Shown here piece by piece: positions 1 through 5,575 of a stretch of DNA of 5,575 nucleotides. The position numbers were made by a program, and so were the translations under genes. Positions within the stretch are counted from its first letter, which is position 1; every line of letters begins with the position of its first letter. The notes under the pieces were generated by a model that ran no database searches, was not told where the DNA came from, and saw only the letters and a list, made by a program, of their open reading frames with translations. This stretch comes from Defluviibacillus sp043739385 (GTDB lineage: Bacteria > Pseudomonadota > Gammaproteobacteria > Burkholderiales > Burkholderiaceae_C): positions 1 through 5,575 of the forward strand of contig JAYUED010000068.1 in NCBI GenBank assembly GCA_043739385.1. The letters run 5' to 3'.

Positions 1-693
1 TTTCTGGATACGCAGCCTTGGCATGCATCACGCTCATGCAATGAGCCCGCTATGGACAGTGAGGCCGAGTACTCAGCCCCATTCGCTGTACCCATCGCTA
101 CAGATACGCAACTCATCGTGTTCGACTCTGCCAACACCAAAGGCAAACATTACACAGCCCAAGATGCAGCCTACACCCACTATGCGGCTGACTTACAGGC
201 CGTTGACCAGTTGGCAGCGCAAAAACCCCACAGCTTTTTCCTGAGTCACCACCCGCTACTGGCCTTTGCCTTGGAACGAGAGCCTCTTGGCGTGAAGCCT
301 GGCGGGAATAAGGGATTGCAGTCGGTGTTCAGCGTCGCACACCCCAAGCGACTTTTCCCCGATGGGGTCAGCCTCACCCTGCATGGGCACATCCATACCT
401 TTGAAGCGATCAGCTTTAAGACCGCGCACCCTGTATCGCTGATCTTGGGTAACGCAGGTTCCGCCAATGAAGGCAAGCCCCCTGAATCGGTGCCAACAGA
501 CGCACAGCCTTACCCTGATGCGGTGGTTGGTGACTACGCTTCTTCGGCCAACTATGGGTTTGCCACGCTCGACCGCACCAATACCGGAGCCAACAGCGAA
601 TGGCTGCTCACCGAGTACGACATGGCGGGCACACCCGTAATCCGCTGCGAGATTCGCGGTGGCAAAAGCCTCTGTAAACGCATCACCCCGTGA
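1..693 (+). CDS. Metallophosphoesterase (calcineurin-like), C-terminal part; 5' end outside window
   Basis: The frame is open from base 1 to the TGA at 691-693, so the gene begins left of the window; the ATG at 52 is probably internal. The visible part is 230 codons. Two motifs of the calcineurin-like phosphoesterase fold are present: SHHP at about 244-255 (metal-binding His) and GHIH at 385-396 (the C-terminal GHxH metal-ligand motif). The upstream Asp, GD and GNH metal-ligand motifs must lie outside the window. The stretch around CNEPAMDSE, followed by a Leu-Ile-Val-Phe-Asp-Ser strand, fits my memory of predicted secreted bacterial phosphoesterases of this family, but a signal peptide cannot be seen here. 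Members hydrolyse phosphomono- or diesters using two metal ions; the substrate is unknown. The gene converges on the - strand block, and its last codons contain one copy of the GCATCACC octamer discussed below. Family call secure, function open. Confidence 0.88.
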   Translation, partial: FLDTQPWHASRSCNEPAMDSEAEYSAPFAVPIATDTQLIVFDSANTKGKHYTAQDAAYTHYAADLQAVDQLAAQKPHSFFLSHHPLLAFALEREPLGVKPGGNKGLQSVFSVAHPKRLFPDGVSLTLHGHIHTFEAISFKTAHPVSLILGNAGSANEGKPPESVPTDAQPYPDAVVGDYASSANYGFATLDRTNTGANSEWLLTEYDMAGTPVIRCEIRGGKSLCKRITP

Positions 694-708
694 AAACTAC
701 CAATGTCA

Positions 709-746
709 GACGAGTACATCGGTGATGCACTCGTCATGGCATCACC
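709..746. terminator. Interlocked inverted repeats between convergent genes (candidate pseudoknot or bidirectional terminator)
   Basis: Two perfect inverted repeats overlap here. GACGAGT (709-715) pairs with ACTCGTC (729-735). GGTGATGC (721-728) pairs with GCATCACC (739-746). They are interleaved A-B-A'-B', so in RNA both can form together only as an H-type pseudoknot: stems of 7 and 8 bp, connecting segments of 5 nt (716-720), 0 nt and 3 nt (736-738). Taken singly, each is an ordinary hairpin with a 13- or 10-nt loop, and either could end transcription. A T7 run follows on the + strand at 763-769 but lies 16 nt beyond the last arm, which is poor for a standard intrinsic terminator. On the - strand only a T4 run follows. 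The position between two convergent stop codons (693 and 760) supports a 3'-end role. The repeats are certain; the function is inferred. Confidence 0.5.
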
Positions 747-759
747 TAGCGCACATAGC

Positions 760-2466
760 TTATTTTTTTGACAATGCCTGCTGCGTAATCGCACTCAGCG
801 TTCCCCGCGTGGTGATGACTTCTGGGTCCAGCATCACCTCAATCACCGTACCTGCATCCCGTGCCAATGCAGCCAGCAGTTCAGGCTCGAACTCCGCCGT
901 CTTGGTGATGCGCACGCCCGCATAGCCATAGGCCCGCGCCAACGCTGCGAAGTCCGGGTTTTGCAAGCGCGTACCACTTTGATTGGTCGGGTAATCGCGC
1001 TCTTGGTGCATCCGAATCGTGCCGTACATGCCGTTGTTCAGCAACACGATGATGGTTTTTCCGCCATGCTGCACGGCTGTGGCCAGCTCTTGCCCGTTCA
1101 TTAAAAAATCGCCATCTCCCGCGATGGTGAACACCGTACGGCCCGTGATGATGCTCGCGGCGATGCCGGCCGGCACGCCGTAACCCATGCTGCCCACCGT
1201 AGGAGCCAGCTGGGTTTTAAAACCTTTGACCAAGCCATGGTGCTTGAAGAAACGGTGAACCCAACTGGCAAAGTTACCCGCACCGTTGGTCAATACCGCG
1301 TCATCGGGCAGGTTCTTTTGCAGCGACGCGATGATGGCAGGCATGTCAATGTCACCAGGCAACTTTTGCGGCACCAAATTAGCGACGTAGTCGGCGTTGG
1401 CAGACGCAGTCCAGCCTTCCCAAACCACCGTGTGCGGCGCGGTCAATACCTCCAACGAACGCGCGGCGGCGCTCATGCTGGCGTTGATGGCTAAATCGGC
1501 ATGGAATACTCGGTTTAACTCCTCCGCGCTGGCATGAATATGCACCAGCTTTTGCGCCGTTTTAGGGGGTGTCAGCAGCGTGTAGCCGCCAGTCGTCATC
1601 TCACCCAAACGGGGGCCGATGGCGATGATGAGATCGCTCTCTTTGATGCGCGCTGCGAGTTTGGGGTTCAGCCCAATACCCACGTCCCCCGCGTACAACG
1701 GATGGTGGTTGTCGAACGTATCCTGGAAGCGGAATGCATTGCCGACGGGCAACTTCCAGTTCTCAGCAAAACGCTGCAAGGCCTGCGCGGCCTGCACTGT
1801 CCAACCACCGCCGCCAGCAATCACAAAAGGACGCTCCGATTTAAGGAGCAGCTCACGCAGGTAGCGTAAGCTTCCAGGGGCGCTCCAGGCCTCGACCGCA
1901 TCGACGCGAGGCAACGGCGCCGCCGTCACCATCTCGGTCAGCATGTCTTCGGGTAACACGAGCACGACGGGGCCAGGGCGACCATTCATGGCCGTGGCAA
2001 AAGCGCGGGCGATGTATTCAGGGATGCGCTTGGCATCATCAATGCGCTCCACCCGCTTGGCCATACCTTTGGTACTGGGGCCAAAGAAGCTGCAAAAATC
2101 GACCTCTTGAAACGCCTCACGGTCTCTCGTATCGCTGGCCACGTCCCCGACAAACAGCACCATCGGTGTGGAGTCCTGGTACGCCGTGTGGATACCAATC
2201 GACGCATTCGTAGCACCCGGGCCACGCGTCACAAAACAAACGCCAGGGCGGTTGGTGAGCTTTCCCTGCGCCTCGGCCATGAAAGCAGCACCGCCCTCTT
2301 GGCGACAGGTGATGAACTGAATCTGCTCTGGATAGGCATGAAAGCCGTCCAGCACCGCAAGATAGCTCTCCCCAGGTACGCCAAAAGCGTGCGTGACGCC
2401 TTGGGCAATTAAACAATCGACGATCAGGTGGCCTGCAAGTTGGGTTTTCATGCAGGGATTGTGCAT
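760..2466 (-). CDS. Thiamine-diphosphate-dependent enzyme, acetolactate-synthase-like (568 aa)
   Basis: This is a full-length three-domain ThDP enzyme of the acetolactate synthase/pyruvate oxidase type. The N-terminal Pyr domain (about residues 6-175) has the GVPGES turn and the expected cofactor-activating Glu57 in CRQEGG, then RGPGATN (81-87), AFQEVD (118-123) and STKG (131-134), which resemble the AHAS substrate-side segment. The central domain spans roughly 200-345. The C-terminal PP domain has MGYGVPAG (427-434), the ThDP/Mg motif starting GDGDF (450-454) and ending NN (477-478), then YGTIR. The length matches catalytic subunits of the family. No regulatory subunit (IlvN type) lies next to it, so biosynthetic AHAS activity is not assured; another 2-oxo-acid decarboxylase, carboligase or acyl-CoA lyase role is possible. 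Start: ATG at 2466 gives MHNPCMKTQ, and ATG at 2451 (MKTQLAGHL) fits the usual family start better; neither has a clear Shine-Dalgarno. It is the last gene of the - strand block, 75 bp after the CoA-transferase. Fold certain, reaction uncertain. Confidence 0.9.
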   Translation of the reverse strand: MHNPCMKTQLAGHLIVDCLIAQGVTHAFGVPGESYLAVLDGFHAYPEQIQFITCRQEGGAAFMAEAQGKLTNRPGVCFVTRGPGATNASIGIHTAYQDSTPMVLFVGDVASDTRDREAFQEVDFCSFFGPSTKGMAKRVERIDDAKRIPEYIARAFATAMNGRPGPVVLVLPEDMLTEMVTAAPLPRVDAVEAWSAPGSLRYLRELLLKSERPFVIAGGGGWTVQAAQALQRFAENWKLPVGNAFRFQDTFDNHHPLYAGDVGIGLNPKLAARIKESDLIIAIGPRLGEMTTGGYTLLTPPKTAQKLVHIHASAEELNRVFHADLAINASMSAAARSLEVLTAPHTVVWEGWTASANADYVANLVPQKLPGDIDMPAIIASLQKNLPDDAVLTNGAGNFASWVHRFFKHHGLVKGFKTQLAPTVGSMGYGVPAGIAASIITGRTVFTIAGDGDFLMNGQELATAVQHGGKTIIVLLNNGMYGTIRMHQERDYPTNQSGTRLQNPDFAALARAYGYAGVRITKTAEFEPELLAALARDAGTVIEVMLDPEVITTRGTLSAITQQALSKK

Positions 2467-2541
2467 GAGCTTGAAGGCTAATCTTGGCCTCGAAAAACGT
2501 ATTCCGTATTCCTCAGCTTATGGCTAATCGGGTCTTGTTAC
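2467..2541 (-). repeat. 75-bp intergenic spacer with two short direct repeats
   Basis: The spacer between the CoA-transferase stop and the ThDP enzyme start contains two kinds of short repeat. Reading the + strand, AGCT followed after 3-4 nt by GGCTAATC occurs at 2468-2483 and again at 2515-2529. Between them CGTATTC is tandemly doubled at 2498-2511. No strong hairpin with a T-run and no convincing -35/-10 pair is visible. The spacing allows co-transcription, but the repeats could be a binding site for a separate control of the ThDP gene. The repeats are directly seen; a regulatory role is a guess. Confidence 0.4.
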
Positions 2542-4125
2542 TTACATTTCCTTTTTCGCCGTTATTGCCTTCGTAGCCATCACCGCTCCCAAACCTCCCC
2601 AAGTTGCACTGAACAGCCCCGCGTCCATAGTTTTCACGTTGTTCATGATGGGTTTGAAGCCCATGTGGGCGAGCACGTCGCGTTCCAGGTCAATGCCGGG
2701 GGCGATTTCGGTCAATTCCAGGCCTGCGGTGGTCAGCTGGAACACGGCGCGCTCGGTCACGAACAGTACGTTCTGTTGCCGTTTGGCCGCGTCCAGGCCG
2801 TTGAAGGTGATTTGCTCTACCTTGTCGATGAACTTGCGGGATTTCCCCTCTGTCACGATGGTGAGTTTGCCATCGCCAACGGCTACTTTCAGGCCACCCG
2901 CTGTGAAGGTGCCGCAGAACACCAGATTGGGTGTTGAACGGGTGATGTTGACGAAACCGCCACAACCGACCGGGCGACCATTGAATTTACTGACGTTCAC
3001 GTTACCGCTGTTGTCGGCCTGCGCCAGACCCAAAAAGCTGGCGTCCAGACCGCCGCCGTCGTAGAAGTCGAACTGCAGCGATTGCTCGATGATGGCTTCG
3101 GCGTTGTAAGCCACGCCGAAGTCGCCCAGCTGCGCAGGGATGCCGCCGGTGATACCGCTTTCAATGCTCAGCGTGAACTGGTCGGACACGCCCTCCTCTG
3201 CTGCGACGGACGGCACACCAGCGGGGATGCCGATGCCTAGGTTGGTGATAGCACCGGGTTTCAACTCCAATGCGCAGCGGCGGGCAATGACTTTGCGCTC
3301 ATCCAGCGGCATGGGATCCAATGAGCTGGTAGGCACGCGCACATCGCCGCACAGCGCGGGGTTGAACTGCGTGGCGATGGTCTGCATGTGGTTTTCAGGC
3401 TGGCTGACAACCACGTAATCCACAGAAACGCCGGGGATTTTGACGGCTTTGGGGTGAAGACTGCCTGCTTTAACAATGCGCTCAACCTGGGCGATGACGA
3501 TGCCACCACAGGCTTTGGCCGCATGGGCGATATTGATCTGCTCCAGTAGCACACCTTCTTTATCGAGCGTAATGTTGCCGTTTTCATCGGCCAGTGTGCC
3601 TCGGATAATGGCCACGTCGATTTTGGGGCTGGGGTAGAACAACCACTCTTCGCCCTGGAACTCCACCAATTTCACCAGGTCTTCAGTTGATTTGGCGTTG
3701 AGCTTGCCGCCTTCGATGCGCGGATCTACGAAGGTGCCCAAGCCCACTTTGGTGAGTAACCCAGGGCTGCGGCTGGCGATGTGGCGGGTCAAGTGCGAAA
3801 GGCTTCCCTGGGGGAAGTTGTAGGCCTCGACTTCGCCGTCGAACACCATCTTCATCATCTGCGGGCCGGTCTGGCCGAAGTGGCCGGCGATGGTGCGCTT
3901 AATCATGCCTTCGTGGGCAAAGTGAACCATGCCGGCGTCTTTGCTGTTGCCGATGGCACCGCACGCCCAGGTGGTGACTTGGCGGGGGTGGCCAGTGGTC
4001 AGGAAGTTGTGTTCTACGCCTTTCAGCACTTCTTCAGGCAGGCTGGTGACAGCCAGGCCACCCAGAAAAATGCTGGCGTTGTCTTTGATGAGGGCACCAG
4101 CTTCGTTGGCAGTAATGATTTTCAT
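2542..4125 (-). CDS. Family I CoA-transferase, propionate CoA-transferase (Pct)-like, fused subunits (527 aa)
   Basis: The protein moves CoA between short-chain acyl-CoA and free carboxylates, through a glutamyl-CoA thioester in family I enzymes. It is a single-chain enzyme with alpha-like (about 1-260) and beta-like (about 280-515) halves. The start MKIITANEAG is typical of the family. Other signature stretches are HFAHEG (68-73), AYNFPQG (101-107), VGLGTFVDPR (127-136), GGIVIAQVER (207-216), SIESGITGG (320-328) with the predicted catalytic Glu322, FYDGGGLD (354-361), GCGGFVNI (387-394), CGTFTAGGLK (404-413) and EIAPGIDL (473-480). These match, from memory, the layout of Clostridium propionicum Pct and bacterial YdiF-type proteins, and the length is normal for them. 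Preferred substrates (acetate, propionate, butyrate, lactate, 3-oxo acids) cannot be told from sequence. The ATG at 4125 is 37 bp after the thiolase stop; no strong Shine-Dalgarno is visible, so coupling to upstream translation is possible. All key positions look intact, unlike the thiolase before it. Confidence 0.94.
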   Translation of the reverse strand: MKIITANEAGALIKDNASIFLGGLAVTSLPEEVLKGVEHNFLTTGHPRQVTTWACGAIGNSKDAGMVHFAHEGMIKRTIAGHFGQTGPQMMKMVFDGEVEAYNFPQGSLSHLTRHIASRSPGLLTKVGLGTFVDPRIEGGKLNAKSTEDLVKLVEFQGEEWLFYPSPKIDVAIIRGTLADENGNITLDKEGVLLEQINIAHAAKACGGIVIAQVERIVKAGSLHPKAVKIPGVSVDYVVVSQPENHMQTIATQFNPALCGDVRVPTSSLDPMPLDERKVIARRCALELKPGAITNLGIGIPAGVPSVAAEEGVSDQFTLSIESGITGGIPAQLGDFGVAYNAEAIIEQSLQFDFYDGGGLDASFLGLAQADNSGNVNVSKFNGRPVGCGGFVNITRSTPNLVFCGTFTAGGLKVAVGDGKLTIVTEGKSRKFIDKVEQITFNGLDAAKRQQNVLFVTERAVFQLTTAGLELTEIAPGIDLERDVLAHMGFKPIMNNVKTMDAGLFSATWGGLGAVMATKAITAKKEM

Positions 4126-4162
4126 AGCAAACTTTAGAGATTAAATGTGGGCTGAGAAGCAC

Positions 4163-4486
4163 TTACGCATCTGGGTTTTCGATCAGTAGCGCCATGCCTT
4201 GGCCTCCGCCTACGCAGGCGGACGAGACGCCAAAGCGTTTGCCACGGCGGCGTAGCTCACGGGCTAGGGTGAGCGTCAGGCGCACACCACTGGCTGCCAG
4301 CGGATGGCCAATGGCGATGGCACCACCGTTGACGTTCAGCTTGTCGTGGTCAAGGTCGAGTTCGCGGGCAACAGCCAGGGTTTGCGCGCCTTGGGCTTCG
4401 TTGATTTCAAACAGATCAATGTCAGCCAGCTTCAAACCACAGCGCTCCAATAAGGCACGGATTGCGGGTGCCGGGCCAATGCCCAT
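4163..4486 (-). CDS. Thiolase, C-terminal fragment (after the frameshift, 107 aa)
   Basis: The downstream frame has an ATG at 4486, which is the Met of the family motif PPEIMGIGP and not a real start. It continues through INEAQGAQ (28-35), NVNGGAIAIGHP (51-62, catalytic His61) and SACVGGGQG (89-97, catalytic Cys91) to TAA at 4163. Upstream of 4486 the sequence stays homologous only to about 4498. No Shine-Dalgarno precedes the ATG, so independent translation is unlikely, although the frame overlaps the end of the N-terminal fragment by 55 nt and re-initiation cannot be excluded. The usual NEAF motif reads NEAQ here. Confidence 0.75.
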   Translation of the reverse strand: MGIGPAPAIRALLERCGLKLADIDLFEINEAQGAQTLAVARELDLDHDKLNVNGGAIAIGHPLAASGVRLTLTLARELRRRGKRFGVSSACVGGGQGMALLIENPDA

Positions 4487-5397
4487 GATTTCAGGCGGGC
4501 AATCGGTTTCAGGCCGCGCTGCTGCACGTAGGCGCTGTTAGCCACGACGGCACCGACTGCGCCATCTACCAAGGCGGAGCTGTTGCCTGCCGTTTGCACA
4601 CCACCGGCATAGACCGGGCGCAAACCTGCTAAAGCGGCCAACGGCGATGGACGCGGATGGGTATCGTGATCAAGTTGGCTGACCGTGCCAGGAACATGGC
4701 CGGGGAACTTGCGCGGCAGCTGGATGCCCCGGTCAGCATAGCCTTCGAGCTTGAAGGTCTCACTGACCACGGGCACGATTTCACCGGCTAAAAAACCGTC
4801 TGCCTGGGCTTTGAGGGCACGCTCGAACGAGGCTGCGGCATAGGCATCGACATCTGCACGGGTGATGCCGTATTTGATGGCTAGATTCTCGGCAGTCTGG
4901 ATCATCGTCACCGGGCCAGCGGGATCGAGTAAAGCTTCGATGAGGAAGTCTTTGAACTCGACCGGTGCGCCCAAGCGAAAGCCTCTGCGGTGGGTGTAAG
5001 CGGCTATGGGGTTGCGCGTCATCGATTCGGTGCCGACGACCAAGGCGACACGAGCGTAGCCCAGAGCGAGCTGGTCAGCGGCTTGGCGGAACAACTCAAA
5101 GCCCGTGCCGCAAATGCGCTGCACCAAGATAGCAGGAACTTGGTACGGCACACCCGCGTAAAGGCCGATATGGCGCGGCAGCACAAAGGCATCAAAGTCG
5201 GCTTGAGCCATAGAGCCGGTGATAACCGAATCCACATCTGTCGCTGGCACGCCACTGCGCTCTAAAGCGGCGCGGGCGACTTTGATGCCCATGTCGGTGG
5301 GCGACACGGCGCCCAGTGCACCGCAGTAATCGACGAACGGGGTACGCACGCCGTCAATGATCCAAGTGTCTCGAATTCTGGCTGAAAAGTGGTGCAT
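4432..5397 (-). CDS. Thiolase, N-terminal fragment (before the frameshift, 321 aa)
   Basis: The upstream frame of the broken thiolase starts with MHHFSARIRD and then the family's WIIDGVRTPF (12-21). It keeps the whole N-terminal thiolase domain: QRICGTGFE with Cys96, the GTESMTR loop (122-128), TAENLA (168-173), HPRPSP (247-252) and the TAGNSSALVDGA stretch (269-280). After Ala300 the frame leaves homology and reads an unrelated 21-residue tail, ending at the TGA of 4432-4434. A GA-rich stretch (AGAGAA on the - strand, near 5405-5410) lies about 8-12 nt before the ATG and can serve as a ribosome binding site; no other start is closer to the WIIDG motif. If translated, the fragment lacks the His and second Cys needed for catalysis. 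Confidence 0.8.
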   Translation of the reverse strand: MHHFSARIRDTWIIDGVRTPFVDYCGALGAVSPTDMGIKVARAALERSGVPATDVDSVITGSMAQADFDAFVLPRHIGLYAGVPYQVPAILVQRICGTGFELFRQAADQLALGYARVALVVGTESMTRNPIAAYTHRRGFRLGAPVEFKDFLIEALLDPAGPVTMIQTAENLAIKYGITRADVDAYAAASFERALKAQADGFLAGEIVPVVSETFKLEGYADRGIQLPRKFPGHVPGTVSQLDHDTHPRPSPLAALAGLRPVYAGGVQTAGNSSALVDGAVGAVVANSAYVQQRGLKPIARLKSWALARHPQSVPYWSAVV

Positions 5398-5443
5398 GTC
5401 TTTTCTCTTTATGCTTGTAAAGCTGTCATTTTTAAGAGGTTTA

Positions 5444-5482
5444 GTTAATAAGCTTCGTTAATAAGCTTGGTTAATAAACTTA
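5444..5482. repeat. Three tandem 13-bp repeats upstream of the thiolase/CoA-transferase block
   Basis: GTTAATAAGCTTC (5444-5456), GTTAATAAGCTTG (5457-5469) and GTTAATAAACTTA (5470-5482) lie head to tail. The first two differ only in the last base, and the third differs at positions 9 and 13. They are AT-rich, unlike the surrounding DNA, and end 46 bp before the thiolase ATG at 5397, so they sit where a promoter or operator for the - strand block would be. The third copy overlaps the TAA of the possible gene end at 5480. They may bind a regulator or may simply be slippage repeats; no clear -35/-10 pair can be fixed. Confidence 0.75.
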
Positions 5483-5575
5483 GGGATGGTCTGAATAACT
5501 CGTTGCCAGTTGCTGTAGCGAGTCGGTAGTTTTCAAATGGCAGGATTTCACGCGCAATCTTTCAAAGTAGCGCCA
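5480..5575 (-). CDS. Possible C-terminal end of an unidentified protein (partial)
   Basis: Reading leftward from the window edge, one - strand frame is open for 31 codons (beginning WRYFERLRVK, ending SYSDHP) to a TAA at 5480-5482. The other two - strand frames and the + strand frames are broken by stops within this stretch. The composition is charged and plausible for a protein end, but it is too short to assign a family. If real, the gene lies 82 bp upstream of the thiolase on the same strand and could be part of the same unit or its regulator. An open run of this length can also occur by chance. Confidence 0.35.
   Translation of the reverse strand, partial: WRYFERLRVKSCHLKTTDSLQQLATSYSDHP

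Larger units (their letters stand above)
4163..5397 (-). pseudogene. Thiolase (acetyl-CoA acetyltransferase-like), frameshifted
   Basis: A thiolase would cleave 3-oxoacyl-CoA with CoA, or condense two acyl-CoAs. Here the reading frame breaks near 4498. The first frame (5397 to 4498) gives residues 1-300 with the nucleophile Cys96 in QRICGTG and the QTAGNSS segment. The frame then has to shift to read PPEIMGIGP and continue to the TAA at 4163, which holds NEA, GHP (catalytic His, codon 4304-4306) and the second catalytic Cys in SACVGGGQG (codon 4214-4216). An intact gene would be roughly 420 codons. Between KPIAR and PPEIM the family normally has about nine residues (E. coli AtoB, from memory); they are absent, which fits a 31-bp deletion rather than a one-base slip. 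As it stands neither frame encodes a working enzyme. It is first in the block, ahead of the CoA-transferase. A sequencing or assembly error is the main alternative. Confidence 0.85.

Noticed and set aside
763..769. T7 run as the tail of a standard intrinsic terminator for the phosphoesterase
   Set aside because: It is 16 nt past the last stem arm, and it is also the Lys-Lys end of the ThDP gene read on the other strand, so it is weak evidence by itself.
659..925. 88-codon + strand open frame bridging the phosphoesterase end and the ThDP gene end
   Set aside because: It overlaps two real gene ends and the inverted repeats; the translation is low in complexity and unlike any family I know.
1534..1869. 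111-codon + strand open frame inside the ThDP enzyme gene
   Set aside because: It is antisense to a well-supported gene, has no recognisable motif, and is explained by the codon composition of the opposite strand.
3781..4137. 118-codon + strand open frame opposite the CoA-transferase start
   Set aside because: It lies wholly antisense to the conserved N-terminal half of the CoA-transferase and shows no family features.
4484..4500. Programmed ribosomal frameshift in the thiolase
   Set aside because: No slippery heptamer is visible at the junction, and about nine family residues are missing there, which a frameshift would not restore.
5398..5575. Sigma-70 promoter for the - strand block
   Set aside because: Several AT-rich hexamers can be paired, but none stands out from the AT-rich repeats, so no specific promoter is called.
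1..5575. CRISPR array, tRNA, rRNA, insertion sequence or phage genes
   Set aside because: No spaced repeat array, cloverleaf, transposase motif or terminal inverted repeat was seen.

Overview
The window looks like a piece of a betaproteobacterial chromosome, most likely Burkholderiales/Comamonadaceae. I infer this from moderate-to-high GC, tight gene packing and the character of the proteins, not from any marker gene. It carries the 3' part of one gene on the + strand and a three-gene block on the - strand that runs from about 5400 down to 760.

Layout: (1) 1-693 (+) is the C-terminal part of a calcineurin-like metallophosphoesterase that enters from the left. (2) 694-759 is a short gap between convergent genes. 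Two perfect inverted repeats there interlock as A-B-A'-B', which is the base-pairing plan of an H-type RNA pseudoknot. (3) 760-2466 (-) is an acetolactate-synthase-like, thiamine-diphosphate-dependent enzyme. (4) 2542-4125 (-) is a fused-subunit, propionate-CoA-transferase-like family I CoA-transferase. (5) 4163-5397 (-) is a thiolase gene broken near 4498. The nucleophilic Cys lies in one frame, and the catalytic His and second Cys lie in another. The break looks like an out-of-frame deletion of about 31 bp between CCGC microhomologies. (6) 5398-5482 is the upstream region of the block and carries three tandem 13-bp repeats. (7) 5480-5575 (-) may be the last 31 codons of another gene.

The genes run thiolase -> CoA-transferase -> ThDP enzyme, with gaps of 37 and 75 bp, so they plausibly form one transcription unit for acyl-CoA or short-chain acid metabolism. 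The CoA-transferase would activate or exchange CoA on small acids. The thiolase, if it were intact, would cleave or condense 3-oxoacyl-CoA. The ThDP enzyme would join or cleave at a carbonyl, probably with a 2-oxo acid or related substrate. The exact pathway cannot be read from this window. The broken thiolase suggests that the pathway is decaying, that a paralogue does the step, or that the assembly has a local error.

Most of the window is ordinary metabolism. The two items most worth a second look are the interlocked repeats at 709-746 and the thiolase lesion.
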